DNA of 64,000 nt from Thermincola carboxydiphila (GTDB taxonomy: Bacteria; Bacillota; Thermincolia; Thermincolales; UBA2595). The position numbers were made by a program, and so were the translations under genes. The notes under the pieces were generated by a model. That model was not told the origin of the DNA. It worked only from the letters and a program-made list of their open reading frames with translations, and did no database searches. Where the stretch lies: contig JAENYP010000011.1 in NCBI GenBank assembly GCA_016841725.1, forward strand, positions 35,700 through 99,699. The letters are read 5' to 3'. Below are positions 1-8,864 of the stretch, one piece after another; within the stretch, counting starts at the first letter, position 1; every line of letters begins with the position of its first letter.

Positions 1-70
1 GAAGTTAGATATATGGAAGTTAGATATATGGAAGTTAGATATATGGAAGTTAGATATATGGAAGTTAGAT
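1..70. repeat. 15-bp tandem repeat, about 4.7 copies
   Basis: The unit GAAGTTAGATATATG is repeated perfectly at 1, 16, 31 and 46, with a partial copy to 70. The array is cut by the window edge, so its full length is unknown. It lies immediately upstream of the rnpB promoter. No function can be read from it; arrays like this often vary in copy number. Confidence 0.95.
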
Positions 71-85
71 GGATAAACAAGGTAT

Positions 86-114
86 TTGACTTATTTCTGA
101 AAAGATGTTAAGAT
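86..114 (+). promoter_or_regulatory. rnpB promoter
   Basis: TTGACT at 86-91 and TAAGAT at 109-114 are 17 bp apart, a good sigma-A type promoter. A start near 120 would put the 5-prime end just ahead of the P1 helix of RNase P RNA. Confidence 0.7.
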
Positions 115-135
115 AAGAATCCAAAGTTGAATATA

Positions 136-518
136 AATCGAGTAAATCAGGTGATCGCGGATACCAGTCCGAAAGGCGGTATCTGAGGAAAGTCCGGGCT
201 CCACAGGGCAGGGTGCTGGGTAATACCCAGTGGGGGCGACCCTAAGGAAAGTGCCACAGAAATAAACCGCCACGGTAAGAGGCCAGAGCCTTTAAGGCCG
301 GAGTTCATCCGTGGTAAGGGTGGAAAGGTGAGGTAAGAGCTCACCAGCAGCCAGGTGACTGGCTGGCTAGGTAAACCCCACCTGGAGCAAGACCGAATAG
401 GGGGGCAATGGAACGGCCCGTTCCGCTCCCGGGTTAGGTCGCTAGAGGCGGCTGGTAACAGCCGTTCGAGATAGATGATCATCCAACGACAGAACTCGGC
501 TTATCGATTTACTCGGTT
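136..518 (+). ncRNA. rnpB: RNase P RNA (bacterial type A)
   Basis: This is the catalytic RNA of RNase P, which trims the 5-prime leader from pre-tRNA. The conserved GAGGAAAGTCCGGGCTCC block is at about 185, and the CR-V-like ACAGAACTCGGCTTATCG is near the 3-prime end. The ends are set by the terminal P1 helix: 136-148 pairs with 506-518. The last 29 nt are the left copy of the island attachment repeat, so this is a hybrid gene: host 5-prime part plus island-supplied 3-prime end. It should still fold and work because the repeat is identical to the displaced end at 48741-48769. Confidence 0.95.
490..518 (+). repeat. attL: left copy of the 29-bp island attachment repeat
   Basis: Positions 490-518 match 48741-48769 base for base; the flanking bases differ on both sides. 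The repeat ends exactly at the end of the rnpB P1 helix and covers the conserved CR-V-like segment. This is the usual layout for an island that targets the 3-prime end of an RNA gene. Confidence 0.9.
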
Positions 519-531
519 TTAATTATGCAGT

Positions 532-570
532 CGCGGTGAATATTTATACAGATATTCATCGTTTTTTTAT
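532..570 (+). terminator. Terminator after the hybrid rnpB (island-supplied)
   Basis: A hairpin with arms around 534-543 and 551-561 is followed by GTTTTTTTATGC. The analogous hairpin after the right repeat has a different stem but the same T-run and tail. The two are therefore rnpB terminators of different origin. Confidence 0.75.
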
Positions 571-1101
571 GCCTAAATCGCCTGCGAAAAGGACTTATGG
601 CCGAGTTAACCGAACGAGCCGAGTTATAGGTGAGTTATGGACCCGTCGTTTATATTCTGTTACATAGATATAGTGTAACCAGGATGGGAAAGCGGTATTC
701 TATAGAAGCATATTGTAACAAAAGAACGGACGATATCGACTTCTTGTAAGATCTTAGAACATGGGTAAAACACATTAAGGTTGTCTCATGTTCATTTTTA
801 TCCTACAATAATTGAGAACTGTAGACAAGAAGTGAGGTTATAACATATAATAGTACTAGCTGGGAAAATAAGACAAGTTACTGAGTGTGGGGGGCAACCG
901 CAGGCTTTTTGTGGTGCCCTTTTTTATTGAGGGAAGATGGGGCGGGTTTTGTCTATTAGGCGAAGTTAGGAAATTATGCCTGTGACGAACAAAGGAGAGT
1001 TTTAAAAATATAAATATTAGGAACATTGGATGTTTAACGACCCTAAATAATATTAATTACACTCAGAATTGAATCTCAAGGCACAAAGGAGAAAACTAGC
1101 A
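571..1101. other. Gene-free left end of the island with short repeats and a hairpin
   Basis: No convincing gene is visible. Three spaced copies of GAGTTA occur at 603-637 and an inverted repeat GTTACA-N9-TGTAAC at 659-679; their place next to attL would suit integrase arm-type or accessory sites, which is speculative. A bulged G/C-rich hairpin at 892-919 followed by a T-run (920-925) looks like an intrinsic terminator, so a short untranslated transcript may end there. A 21-codon ORF at about 685 has no supporting features. Confidence 0.5.
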
Positions 1102-2091
1102 ATGACCAATAAGAAATATCAGGTGTTCTTAAGCTCAACTTACTCAGATCTTATGGAAGAACGACGAAAAGCATTAGAAATTCTACTGATGGCTGATTGT
1201 ATTCCAGCAGGAATGGAGGCCTTTGTTGCTACTGATGACGAGCAGTTTGAAGTCATCAAGAGGGTTATAGATTTATGTGATTATTATATTCTCATAATTG
1301 GTAAACGATATGGAACTATTAATATGGCAACGGTATTAAGCTATACTGAAATGGAATACGATTATGCAAAAGAAAAAAATATTCCTGTACTTGCGTTTGT
1401 TATTGATGATTCTGTTTCTTTAGCCGATGAAAAGACCGATACCGATTCGAATAAAATTGAAAAGCTTAAAAATTTCAGAGATAAGGCTATGACTAACCGG
1501 CTAGTAAGTATCTGGAAAACCAGTGATGAATTAATCGGAAAGTTATCTATCGCTATTATGAGAGCAAAATCTGAAATTATCAGACCAGGGTGGCAACGAG
1601 CTACAGATTATGACGAAGCGACCTTACGTAGAGATATTATGGAGTTGCAGGCTAAAAATATTGAGTTGGAAACTGAACTTAAAAATGCAAATAAAATAAT
1701 TGCATCACTTACGATACAAAACAATGTTGGTTTTGATGACTGTAATATACAAATAGATTATCATTATTACGATAATAATTTTAGTAGAAATTATAGTAAT
1801 ACCTATACATTGCCTGAATTATTCAAAGTTATTGCTACACAGATGATGGATGTATCAATAACAGAGGATGCGGTTTTAAACGCAATAAAAAACTACATGT
1901 TTTCCTCTACATCTGGTAAGTATTTCAATGATAATCAGTTAATCAAACGATTGTTAAATCAATTTAAGGCTCTGGGATTATTATCTTCATTCTGGAGTAA
2001 TGAAAAATCAGCCTTGTATTGGGGATTAACAGCGAAAGGGCAAAAAGTTCGTGATGATATGATTTTAATAAGAAAAAAAGATACCGTTTAA
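1102..2091 (+). CDS. DUF4062 domain protein
   Basis: The N-terminal ~110 residues match the DUF4062 pattern: KKYQVFLSSTYSDLMEER, a central DDEQFEVIKRVID and then YYILIIGKRYG. This is a TIR-like alpha/beta fold often joined to NACHT/STAND modules or found in conflict systems. Here it is followed by a coiled-coil stretch (roughly residues 175-210) and an unassigned C-terminal half. The ATG at 1102 was chosen because AAGGAGA lies 8 bp upstream; a TTG at 1069 in the same frame has no such site. No NACHT partner is next to it. A sensor or effector role is inferred from family context only. The gene is A+T-rich, like its small neighbours. Confidence 0.75.
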   Translation: MTNKKYQVFLSSTYSDLMEERRKALEILLMADCIPAGMEAFVATDDEQFEVIKRVIDLCDYYILIIGKRYGTINMATVLSYTEMEYDYAKEKNIPVLAFVIDDSVSLADEKTDTDSNKIEKLKNFRDKAMTNRLVSIWKTSDELIGKLSIAIMRAKSEIIRPGWQRATDYDEATLRRDIMELQAKNIELETELKNANKIIASLTIQNNVGFDDCNIQIDYHYYDNNFSRNYSNTYTLPELFKVIATQMMDVSITEDAVLNAIKNYMFSSTSGKYFNDNQLIKRLLNQFKALGLLSSFWSNEKSALYWGLTAKGQKVRDDMILIRKKDTV

Positions 2092-2139
2092 ACATCGCAT
2101 TATCAATAAAACAATTTGAAAAATTAAAGGAGGTACATA

Positions 2140-2397
2140 ATGCCAAAAGGTGATAAATACATTGGGCTAAAAAGGTATTTACAAAGTTCAGCAGCACCAA
2201 TTGTTACCCTGTCTTTTAAGGAAATTGAGAAAATCATTGGTGACACTTTACCAAAATCGGCTTATATTCACGCTGAGGCATGGTGGTCAAATAATTATGA
2301 CCATTCACAGGCAATAGCATGGATGGATGCAGGCTATGAAACTGATTATGTAACAGATACCTACAAAGATGAAAGAATTACTTTTGTAAAACGCTAG
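2140..2397 (+). CDS. Small DUF7662-like protein
   Basis: An 85-residue protein with an AAAGGAGGT site 8 bp before the ATG. It has the pattern of a small family of unknown function: KYIGLKRYLQ at the start, LSFKEIEKIIG, LPKSAY, a paired tryptophan WWSN and AWMDAGYE. I match this to DUF7662 from memory of the pattern, so treat the name with care. It lies 48 bp after the DUF4062 gene on the same strand and may be co-transcribed. Its function is unknown. Confidence 0.6.
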   Translation: MPKGDKYIGLKRYLQSSAAPIVTLSFKEIEKIIGDTLPKSAYIHAEAWWSNNYDHSQAIAWMDAGYETDYVTDTYKDERITFVKR

Positions 2398-2420
2398 AAT
2401 ATTAAAATTGTGAAAACGCA

Positions 2421-2459
2421 CAATTCTGTTATCCATATACCAATTGCCAATAATCAATT
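2421..2459 (+). repeat. Cassette-boundary repeat, copy 1 (divergent)
   Basis: It shares ATCCATATACC and TAATAATC, at the same relative spacing, with the copy at 5796-5840. It starts 24 bp after the stop of the DUF7662-like gene and overlaps the 3-prime end of the minus-strand recombinase gene. It is the weakest of the four copies. Confidence 0.45.
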
Positions 2460-3389
2460 AAACATCATGGCAAGTGGATTTGAATTCACCGCTGACTGTA
2501 ACTGGTGTTCATCAATATGGGTATAAATTTCTGTAGTAGCAACACTTTCATGGCCCAGGATTTGCTGTAGAGAGCGGATATCTACCCTGCCATATTTGTA
2601 CATAAGAGTTGCTGCTGTATGACGTAGTTTATGGGCAGATATAGCTGTTGGATCAAGTCCGGAGGCAATAACGTATTTCTTAACAATATTTTGGACTGCC
2701 CTTGTTGTGATACGGTTACAATTTCTTGAAATGAATAGAGCCTTACTGTTTACATTGAGATTGTTTCTGATTTGCAGCCAGACATTGATTGATTTTTTTG
2801 CTGCAGGAGTTAAAAAGATTTTACGCTCTTTGTTACCTTTACCAATGACAGTTAAAACATCATTTCCCACCTGGTCAATATCCAAGCTCGCTAATTCCGA
2901 TAACCTCAATGCACAATTAAGAAAAATGGTCATTATACAATGATCCCTCGGTGATTTCTTACATTCAATCAGCAATCGCACGGACTCCTCCAAAGTAAGA
3001 TGTTTAGGAATACGCTTTGGTAATTTTGGAGTTTCAAGCTCTTCGGCAATGTTGTTATCAATAAGGTGTGCTTTGGTTTTAAGATACTTCCAGAATTGAC
3101 GGATAGATACTATCTTTCTCGCCCTTGTACCAGCTGAAGCCTTTTGGACTGTTTGGCAATAAGCAATGAATGAATACATGTCTTTAAGCGTAATCGATTT
3201 AATAAACTGTATGTCAATAATGTCAAAGTTGTTGTTGCGTACCGGAGTGTTACGAGAATCTGATACATAGCTAAAGAACTGGAGTAGGTCAGTGCGATAC
3301 TCTTTGATTGTGTTCTGAGCACGGCCTTTGATAACGACAAGATAACTTAGGTATTGCTCAACTAATGGACAAGTTGCGTTGGATTGCAT
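2454..3389 (-). CDS. Tyrosine recombinase, XerC/D-like (left)
   Basis: A 311-residue site-specific recombinase with an N-terminal SAM-like core-binding domain (about 8-105) and a C-terminal catalytic domain. The full catalytic set is present: R162 in ALRLSELA, K184, H253 and R256 in HKLRHT, H280 in LGHESV and nucleophile Y289 in EIYTHI. It should therefore be active. It points left, about 2 kb from attL, and is flanked by unrelated single genes. It lacks the extra loop of integron integrases. It may be a second integrase from a merged element or may act on the boundary repeats nearby; neither is shown. Confidence 0.85.
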   Translation of the reverse strand: MQSNATCPLVEQYLSYLVVIKGRAQNTIKEYRTDLLQFFSYVSDSRNTPVRNNNFDIIDIQFIKSITLKDMYSFIAYCQTVQKASAGTRARKIVSIRQFWKYLKTKAHLIDNNIAEELETPKLPKRIPKHLTLEESVRLLIECKKSPRDHCIMTIFLNCALRLSELASLDIDQVGNDVLTVIGKGNKERKIFLTPAAKKSINVWLQIRNNLNVNSKALFISRNCNRITTRAVQNIVKKYVIASGLDPTAISAHKLRHTAATLMYKYGRVDIRSLQQILGHESVATTEIYTHIDEHQLQSAVNSNPLAMMFN

Positions 3390-3536
3390 GTAACCACCTC
3401 AATGCCATTATTCTTAGCATCGTTAGTCGGAAATATTTGTCTGTCTTTTACGAAGTGGGAATTGACTATGTAAGATAACTGTTGGTTAAAACAACTTGGT
3501 GAAATTTGGTAATGCATAATGGGGAGGTGTGATGGT

Positions 3537-5069
3537 ATGTCAACAATTAAAGGTCTTATAGTGGGGGTTAGTGATTACTCTTACATCAAACATAGTAATT
3601 TACCTTTCTGTAGAAATGATATTGCATTAATGAAAAAAGCATTAACAAGCGGATTGAGGGCGGTGGATAAGGAACTAATTACATGTGGCGAAAACGCTGT
3701 AGTAAATTACAACGAGTTTATCACCGCATTAAAAAAAATAGTTCAAATATCAACTCTTGATGATACCTTGATATTATATTTTTCAGGACATGGAACCACA
3801 CAATCGGCAGATCATTACCTGGTACTAAGTGATAGCTTAGTTAGCACAAAAGAAATAATAAAAATTATTGAAACCACTGTAGCTAAGAATAAAATAATCA
3901 TAATTGATAGCTGTATGTCCGGAAATTTCTCAATAGATGGAACTGCATCTTTCAATATCGGGGAAACTGTATGCGAATTTGCAGGAAAAGGATATGCTGT
4001 TTTTGCTTCAAGCAATGCTGTTCAATACTCATTTGGTCATCCTGATAAACCTGTTAGTCTATATACTTACTTTTTAAGCGAAGCCATAATGGATAAACAT
4101 ATTATCAAAAGGGGCAAAAAATCCTTATTTGATATAAATAAATTGACATCGTTGTATATGGATATTTGGAACAAGAGAAACCCGGCAAAAATTCAAAGCC
4201 CCATATTTAGAGCTAATATGGGAGGGACGATATTTTTCGATGTTGAAGACTATGTCCCGTATTATACAGAAAAGGTGATTGAAGAAACTTCAAAATATAT
4301 TATTTATGATGTCGCCCCCTCGCATACTGGATTAGCAAAGAGATATAAAGTATTTGTTATTCTAAAAGAACCGTGTTCCTTTAAAGAAATTGCAGAAATA
4401 GTCAACGAGATAAAAGAAAAGGCAAAAAAATTTGAGGTGTATAAGAACGAAATAGCCAAGTCACATTGGCGATATAAAAATCCAAATATTGTATGGTGTT
4501 ATTTTGGGCGAGATGAAAGTGATATGATAAATAGTAATTTTATATGTCACTGTACCTGGGTCGATAATAATCAAGACAAAGAATGGTGGTATAGACTTGA
4601 CAAACATTCTTTCATGCAGGACGGTATTCATATTAATGTACATTCATATTATGATTGTATGAAAAAATACACACTTGAAAACACTGGTGCGAAAAATGAA
4701 GTCATTCAACAAACAAATGATATTATGTGTAAAATGATTACATTGGCGGAACAGATTATATCTCTATATAACGAATTTAAAAATGGCATCTTTTCAGAAA
4801 ATGACTTAATATCAAGAATCAAGCCCTTAATACCCCTGGTATCAGAGTGTTATTTTATACAAGGTGATTTACCGATTGCTCCAGACGAAATTAAGGAATG
4901 GAGCGATGCTTATGGTGTATTAGCAGGGACTATTCACGATTTTATATTGTTTTACAATGAAAAATATATTACACAGAGAACTCCAGAGAATAGAAAAGCT
5001 TGTATGGATATGACCATTCAAACATACTATTCGGATTTAGAAAAGATTAAGGAATTAGAAAAATTTTAA
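3537..5069 (+). CDS. Caspase-like (C14) protease domain protein
   Basis: The first ~240 residues form a caspase-type clan CD domain: GLIVGVSDYSY at the N-terminus, catalytic His85 in LYFSGHGT and catalytic Cys126 in IIIDSCMSG, as in metacaspase/paracaspase-type proteins. The remaining ~270 residues are unassigned and may sense or bind a partner. The ATG at 3537 is preceded by GGGGAGGTG with 7-bp spacing; an ATG at 3519 overlaps that site and is less likely. Bacterial caspase-like proteases often act as suicide effectors in anti-phage systems, with substrates cut after Arg/Lys. No cyclase or CRISPR partner is adjacent. The role is inferred. Confidence 0.8.
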   Translation: MSTIKGLIVGVSDYSYIKHSNLPFCRNDIALMKKALTSGLRAVDKELITCGENAVVNYNEFITALKKIVQISTLDDTLILYFSGHGTTQSADHYLVLSDSLVSTKEIIKIIETTVAKNKIIIIDSCMSGNFSIDGTASFNIGETVCEFAGKGYAVFASSNAVQYSFGHPDKPVSLYTYFLSEAIMDKHIIKRGKKSLFDINKLTSLYMDIWNKRNPAKIQSPIFRANMGGTIFFDVEDYVPYYTEKVIEETSKYIIYDVAPSHTGLAKRYKVFVILKEPCSFKEIAEIVNEIKEKAKKFEVYKNEIAKSHWRYKNPNIVWCYFGRDESDMINSNFICHCTWVDNNQDKEWWYRLDKHSFMQDGIHINVHSYYDCMKKYTLENTGAKNEVIQQTNDIMCKMITLAEQIISLYNEFKNGIFSENDLISRIKPLIPLVSECYFIQGDLPIAPDEIKEWSDAYGVLAGTIHDFILFYNEKYITQRTPENRKACMDMTIQTYYSDLEKIKELEKF

Positions 5070-5166
5070 TTGTTAGTGTGGAACTACTCTCATCCATATT
5101 AGTGGTTGAAGATAACCAAATAAGCAATAACAGGCAATTCAGAGTTACATATTAGGAGGAATTTGT

Positions 5167-5793
5167 GTGAGTGATGATCTTAAATCGGCAATTATTGCCG
5201 GAGGTGTTGCATTGATAGTAGCACTAATATCTTCAGTAGTAACTTTTGTCGGCAATCAGAAAGTACTTAAGCATGCAAGGTATGAATCGAAACGAACAGG
5301 TGTTATCTTATAACGAATGCAATGGATTGCAGAAGTGAGAAATATTTTTGCAGAATTACTTGCCTATGATTATGTGGAAATAATCTCTTATCAGTCAGAA
5401 TTCAAAAAATTTAACAAGACAGTACAATTAATTAAACTGTATTTAAATTTTGCAGGCAAAATAGACCATATAATTTTAGACAACTTAGATGAAATGGAAA
5501 AAATAGTGTTAACATCTGATAAAGTGCATCTTGATAGAGATTCCGCAGGAACATTTGAAAGAACAATGACTGAAATACAGAAATATGTTCGAATTTACTT
5601 AAAGTTAGAGTGGAATCGTGTCAAGTATGAAAGCGACCCTAAAAATCAAGGTTTGAACTATAACGAAGAGGAAGAATTAGCAAAATTAATCGAGTCCTAC
5701 GAAAAAAGTGAAAATGATATAGATAATCGTCCACTAAGACAGGCAGAAGAAATATATAAAAAGCTACATAATAATGGAGGGTTGGTTGGTTAG
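5167..5793 (+). pseudogene. Membrane-anchored helical protein broken by an in-frame stop
   Basis: A GTG at 5167, 6 bp after AGGAGGA, opens a frame with a transmembrane helix (IIAGGVALIVALISSVVTFV) followed by a basic stretch. Codon 49 is TAA (5311-5313). The same frame then continues without a break from RMQWIAEVR to 5793. The natural product would be about 208 residues: one N-terminal helix plus a cytoplasmic helical domain. The stop could be a real mutation, a sequencing error or a recoded codon. The 158-residue remainder starting at ATG 5317 has no clear ribosome site. The function is unknown; similar anchored proteins occur beside defence genes. Confidence 0.6.
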
Positions 5794-5795
5794 CT

Positions 5796-5840
5796 AGCTT
5801 CCCATAATCCATATACCCGTTAGGCTAATAATCGGCAGTT
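5796..5840 (+). repeat. Cassette-boundary repeat, copy 2
   Basis: It begins AGCTTCCCATAATCCATA, has an internal GTTAGGCTAA and ends GGCAGTT. It starts 2 bp after the stop of the preceding gene. The same order of blocks occurs at 8027 and 8744. Confidence 0.6.
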
Positions 5841-5896
5841 CTTATAATTGAACGTTTTAGCAATTAGGGGAAATCCAAATCAAAAGGAGAAATCAT

Positions 5897-7984
5897 ATGG
5901 ACATTCGTGTTGCCAACTGTAACAACATCACAAGCGGAAATATTTCGATAACCGAAGGGCGACTAAATGTCAAATATGCTATAAACGGTACTGGCAAGTC
6001 CACAATTGCAAAAGCAATCGAAAGTTCAGCGAACCATGATGAGGAAACTCTGAGGGGGCTTACTCCATATGCTTTCATTGGGGACAACAATCCCGATCAC
6101 CAGCCATCTGTGACCGGATTACCGGCCGATATAAACATTGCGGTCTTTGACGAAAGATATGTCGATCAGTATGTCTTTCTTGAAGCTGAAGACGAACTGC
6201 TAAAAAACAGCTTTGACATTTTCGTGAAGACAGAGAATTATGTGCAGCACCTGGCCGAAATCAATCGGCTGGTGGCAAGCGTCCGCACAATTTTTGATGA
6301 TAACCCGGATCTGGATGGCCTTATTACAGATATGGGTGAGTTCATATCCGTGTTTGGCAATTCAAGAACCGGGATTGCCAATAATGGAGCCTTAGTCAAG
6401 GGCATGAGTGGTGGTAACCTTATCAGGAACATTCCGCAGGGCTTGGAAGATTATTCAGCATTTCTGACAGATGCCCAAAACTCCAAATGGCTCAAATGGC
6501 AAGCCACAGGCTATGAGTTTATGGCGCTCGGTGATAAATGCCCGTTCTGCGCTGACGCTCTTGCCCCGCACCGTGAGAAGATTGAGCGTATCAAAACAGA
6601 ATACGATGCAAAGACCATCGAACATCTCTCAAAGATTCTTGGACTATTTGAACGCCTAGGTCATTACTTTGATGACGAAACCAATGAAGCCGTCCGTGAC
6701 ATTACCACAAGTGTTCAGGGCTTATCGCCGGAGCAAAAGACATATCTTGTTGGCATAAAAGAACAGGTTGAGACGCTGAATAGCAAATTCCAGGAACTAA
6801 AAAGGCTGGGGTTTGATTCTCTGAAAGACATTGACAGAGTTGCAGATGCAATCCCCAGATATAAGATCGATATGCACTTTTTAACGCATTTGAACTCTCA
6901 ATACACGCTCGATAAAGTAGCCATTATAAACGAATCTGTTGATCGCCTCATTGCAGAGGTTGGCAGACTACAAGGTGCAGTCAATCAGCAAAAGCGGGAA
7001 ATTGAAAGCACGGTACGGAAGTACAATAAGCAGATTAATGATTTCCTGCGTAACGCTGGTTACAGCTATACAGTCTCCATTGAGGAAACGCAAGATCATT
7101 CCTATAAACTGAAATTGAAGTGTGGCGAGGGCGCAACCTTCGTTTCCGGTGTGAAGTCCCATCTGAGCTTTGGCGAGAGAAACGCCTTTGCGTTGGTTCT
7201 CTTTATGTACCACGCTCTGTATAAGAGGGCAAATTTCATTATTCTTGATGACCCCATTTCTTCTTTCGATAAAAACAAGAAGTTTGCGATCATGGATATG
7301 CTCTTTATCCGCGGCGGTAGTCTGCGAGGTAAAACGACGCTACTGCTTACGCATGACTTTGAACCTGTAATCGATGCGATATACAACCACCCGAACTTCT
7401 TTGAAGGTGTACCACAAGCGGCATTCCTTGAAAATAACACCGGAGACATTGTGGAAAGGCCGATTGTAAAAGAAGACATCCTTTCGTCAGTTCAAGTAGC
7501 AGACACGAACATTCAAAATGTACAGTATGCCGTTTGCAAGCTGATTTATTTGCGGCGACGGACAGAGATCGTAGAGGGAAAAACAAACGCATGGCATCTT
7601 CTCTCCAACCTGTTCCATAGGCGTCAGGTTCCCATGATTGGAAGTGATGAGCGTCAAATGACGCCGGAGGAAATTGTGGATTCTTGTGCATATATCCAGA
7701 GGTATGTAGATGACTTTGATTATAATGTGCTGTATAACACGGTTTGCAATCAGGCTGAGATGAGAGACCTCTATCGCAGAGCCGAGAGCAATTATGAAAA
7801 ACTCCAGATTTATCGGTTAATCTTTGACCCTACGGACGAAAACCATGTGATAAGAAAGTTTCTGAACGAGACCTATCACATAGAGAATGACTACCTATTC
7901 CAGCTAAATCCTATAGAATTTAACACGGTACCTAACTTTATTATTCAAGAATGTAATCGTGCGATTGAAGCATTAGGGGATTGA
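5897..7984 (+). CDS. AAA_13 / RloC-like ATPase
   Basis: A 695-residue SMC/Rad50-type ATPase. The Walker A is NGTGKST (residues 30-36), a CPFC knuckle is near residue 215 in a coiled-coil region, the ABC signature-like LSFGERNA is near residue 425, Walker B is FIILDDPISSFD, and an H-loop-like LLTHDFEP follows. This order fits the AAA_13 family that includes RloC and the ATPase part of PrrC-type anticodon nucleases. I cannot identify the anticodon-nuclease motif in the C-terminal 180 residues, so tRNA cleavage is only a possibility. AGGAGA precedes the ATG by 7 bp. Its base composition is visibly more G+C-rich than the genes on either side, suggesting a different source. Confidence 0.75.
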   Translation: MDIRVANCNNITSGNISITEGRLNVKYAINGTGKSTIAKAIESSANHDEETLRGLTPYAFIGDNNPDHQPSVTGLPADINIAVFDERYVDQYVFLEAEDELLKNSFDIFVKTENYVQHLAEINRLVASVRTIFDDNPDLDGLITDMGEFISVFGNSRTGIANNGALVKGMSGGNLIRNIPQGLEDYSAFLTDAQNSKWLKWQATGYEFMALGDKCPFCADALAPHREKIERIKTEYDAKTIEHLSKILGLFERLGHYFDDETNEAVRDITTSVQGLSPEQKTYLVGIKEQVETLNSKFQELKRLGFDSLKDIDRVADAIPRYKIDMHFLTHLNSQYTLDKVAIINESVDRLIAEVGRLQGAVNQQKREIESTVRKYNKQINDFLRNAGYSYTVSIEETQDHSYKLKLKCGEGATFVSGVKSHLSFGERNAFALVLFMYHALYKRANFIILDDPISSFDKNKKFAIMDMLFIRGGSLRGKTTLLLTHDFEPVIDAIYNHPNFFEGVPQAAFLENNTGDIVERPIVKEDILSSVQVADTNIQNVQYAVCKLIYLRRRTEIVEGKTNAWHLLSNLFHRRQVPMIGSDERQMTPEEIVDSCAYIQRYVDDFDYNVLYNTVCNQAEMRDLYRRAESNYEKLQIYRLIFDPTDENHVIRKFLNETYHIENDYLFQLNPIEFNTVPNFIIQECNRAIEALGD

Positions 7985-8026
7985 AATTCCTCTAATGTTT
8001 ATAACACTAATCCTGTCGTGCTATCT

Positions 8027-8066
8027 AACTTCCCATTAATCACCATTAGGCTAGTAACAAGAAGTT
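8027..8066 (+). repeat. Cassette-boundary repeat, copy 3
   Basis: It begins AACTTCCCATTAATCACC, has ATTAGGCTAGTAA and ends AGAAGTT. Its ends form an inverted repeat (AACTTC / GAAGTT). It lies 42 bp after the AAA_13 stop. Confidence 0.6.
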
Positions 8067-8120
8067 GCTCAGAATAAATTCAGGTTCTAAGTATTTATAT
8101 AATATACAGGAGAAATCATT

Positions 8121-8564
8121 ATGGTAAAAATAAATTTAAGGAAAAAAATTAAAGAAAGATCAATTCAAGCTGCGGATTTTGTTCGTAACAACTGGAAAGA
8201 ATTATTAGTTTTAGGTGGTTTAATAACAACGGCTGTTTTTTTATCATCAAAAGATAGTGATGATGAAAACTCAAACGATGATAATGTCGACAATTTATAT
8301 AATGGGGAGGTACGCGAAATGAAATATAGCAATAAATGGTTCAGGAATGCAACAGACGATGAATTAGACTTAGAACGCGAGAAAGTCAGGGAAAGGTATG
8401 TCGATGGAACTATTGATATTGACGAGGCAGACAAATTATATGATACATTGCACAGGTTTGACGCTGAAATGATTGATCGAGCGAATTCGAAATACGAAAA
8501 AGAAAACCCTGATGCCAAGCCAAGACATCGTGAACATGGTTGGTATTTATCGAATGACGACTAA
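8121..8564 (+). CDS. Small membrane-anchored protein of unknown function
   Basis: A 147-residue protein with a basic N-terminus, one transmembrane helix (about 28-43, LLVLGGLITTAVFLS), an acidic linker and a soluble C-terminal domain. That domain has DDELDLEREKVRERY, LYDTLHRFDAEM and a C-terminal HREHGWYLSNDD. I recognise this C-terminal pattern from unnamed proteins of clostridial mobile elements, but no function is known to me. AGGAGA precedes the ATG. It stands alone between two boundary repeats, like a one-gene cassette. Confidence 0.65.
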   Translation: MVKINLRKKIKERSIQAADFVRNNWKELLVLGGLITTAVFLSSKDSDDENSNDDNVDNLYNGEVREMKYSNKWFRNATDDELDLEREKVRERYVDGTIDIDEADKLYDTLHRFDAEMIDRANSKYEKENPDAKPRHREHGWYLSNDD

Positions 8565-8864
8565 CAAACTTTCATTATAAATACCCTGACGAAAAAAATT
8601 ATTTGGGGCGGATTTTGTCTTGTGTCTGGTATTTTGTTGTTTTGGATGTTGAATGCAATATCATTTAGCATTGACAACAGCATAATGGTTTGATGTTGTT
8701 ACGTCCATTATAAGCATAACGGGAATATTTATTATAATATGACAGCTTCCCGTTATCCATAAAACAGGCAAATCTAAGTTGCTAAGGCTTCAGTTTGAAA
8801 GATTTAGTTCAAATTTCTATAGCGCAGACCGGTAGCCAAATATAGCTATAAAGAGGTTTCAAGA
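8565..8864. other. Gene-free stretch between cassettes
   Basis: A+T-rich spacer with no supported gene, ending in boundary-repeat copy 4 (8744-8780) and the leader of the next gene. No terminator with a clear stem was found. Confidence 0.4.
8744..8780 (+). repeat. Cassette-boundary repeat, copy 4
   Basis: It begins AGCTTCCCGTTATCCATA, has AGGCAAATCT and ends AAGTT. It shares the opening block with copies 2 and 3, and AAGTTGCT at its end with copy 3. Confidence 0.55.

Noticed and set aside
1-70. The 15-bp array as a CRISPR
   Set aside because: Units are directly adjacent with no spacers and no cas genes are in the window.
147-482. A 111-codon minus-strand ORF over the RNase P RNA
   Set aside because: It lies wholly within rnpB and has no ribosome site; it is a by-product of the structured RNA sequence.
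685-750. A 21-codon ORF (MGKRYSIEAY...) near the left island end
   Set aside because: Too short, with no clear ribosome site and no family pattern.
5317-5793. Treating the 158-codon ORF as an independent gene
   Set aside because: No ribosome site before ATG 5317, and the same frame continues upstream through one stop codon to a well-placed GTG with a membrane helix.
2421-8780. Reading the boundary repeats as true integron attC sites
   Set aside because: Only isolated core-like strings (GTTAGGC, ATCTAAC) occur, not the paired R/L boxes, and none of the tyrosine recombinases has the integron-integrase insertion.
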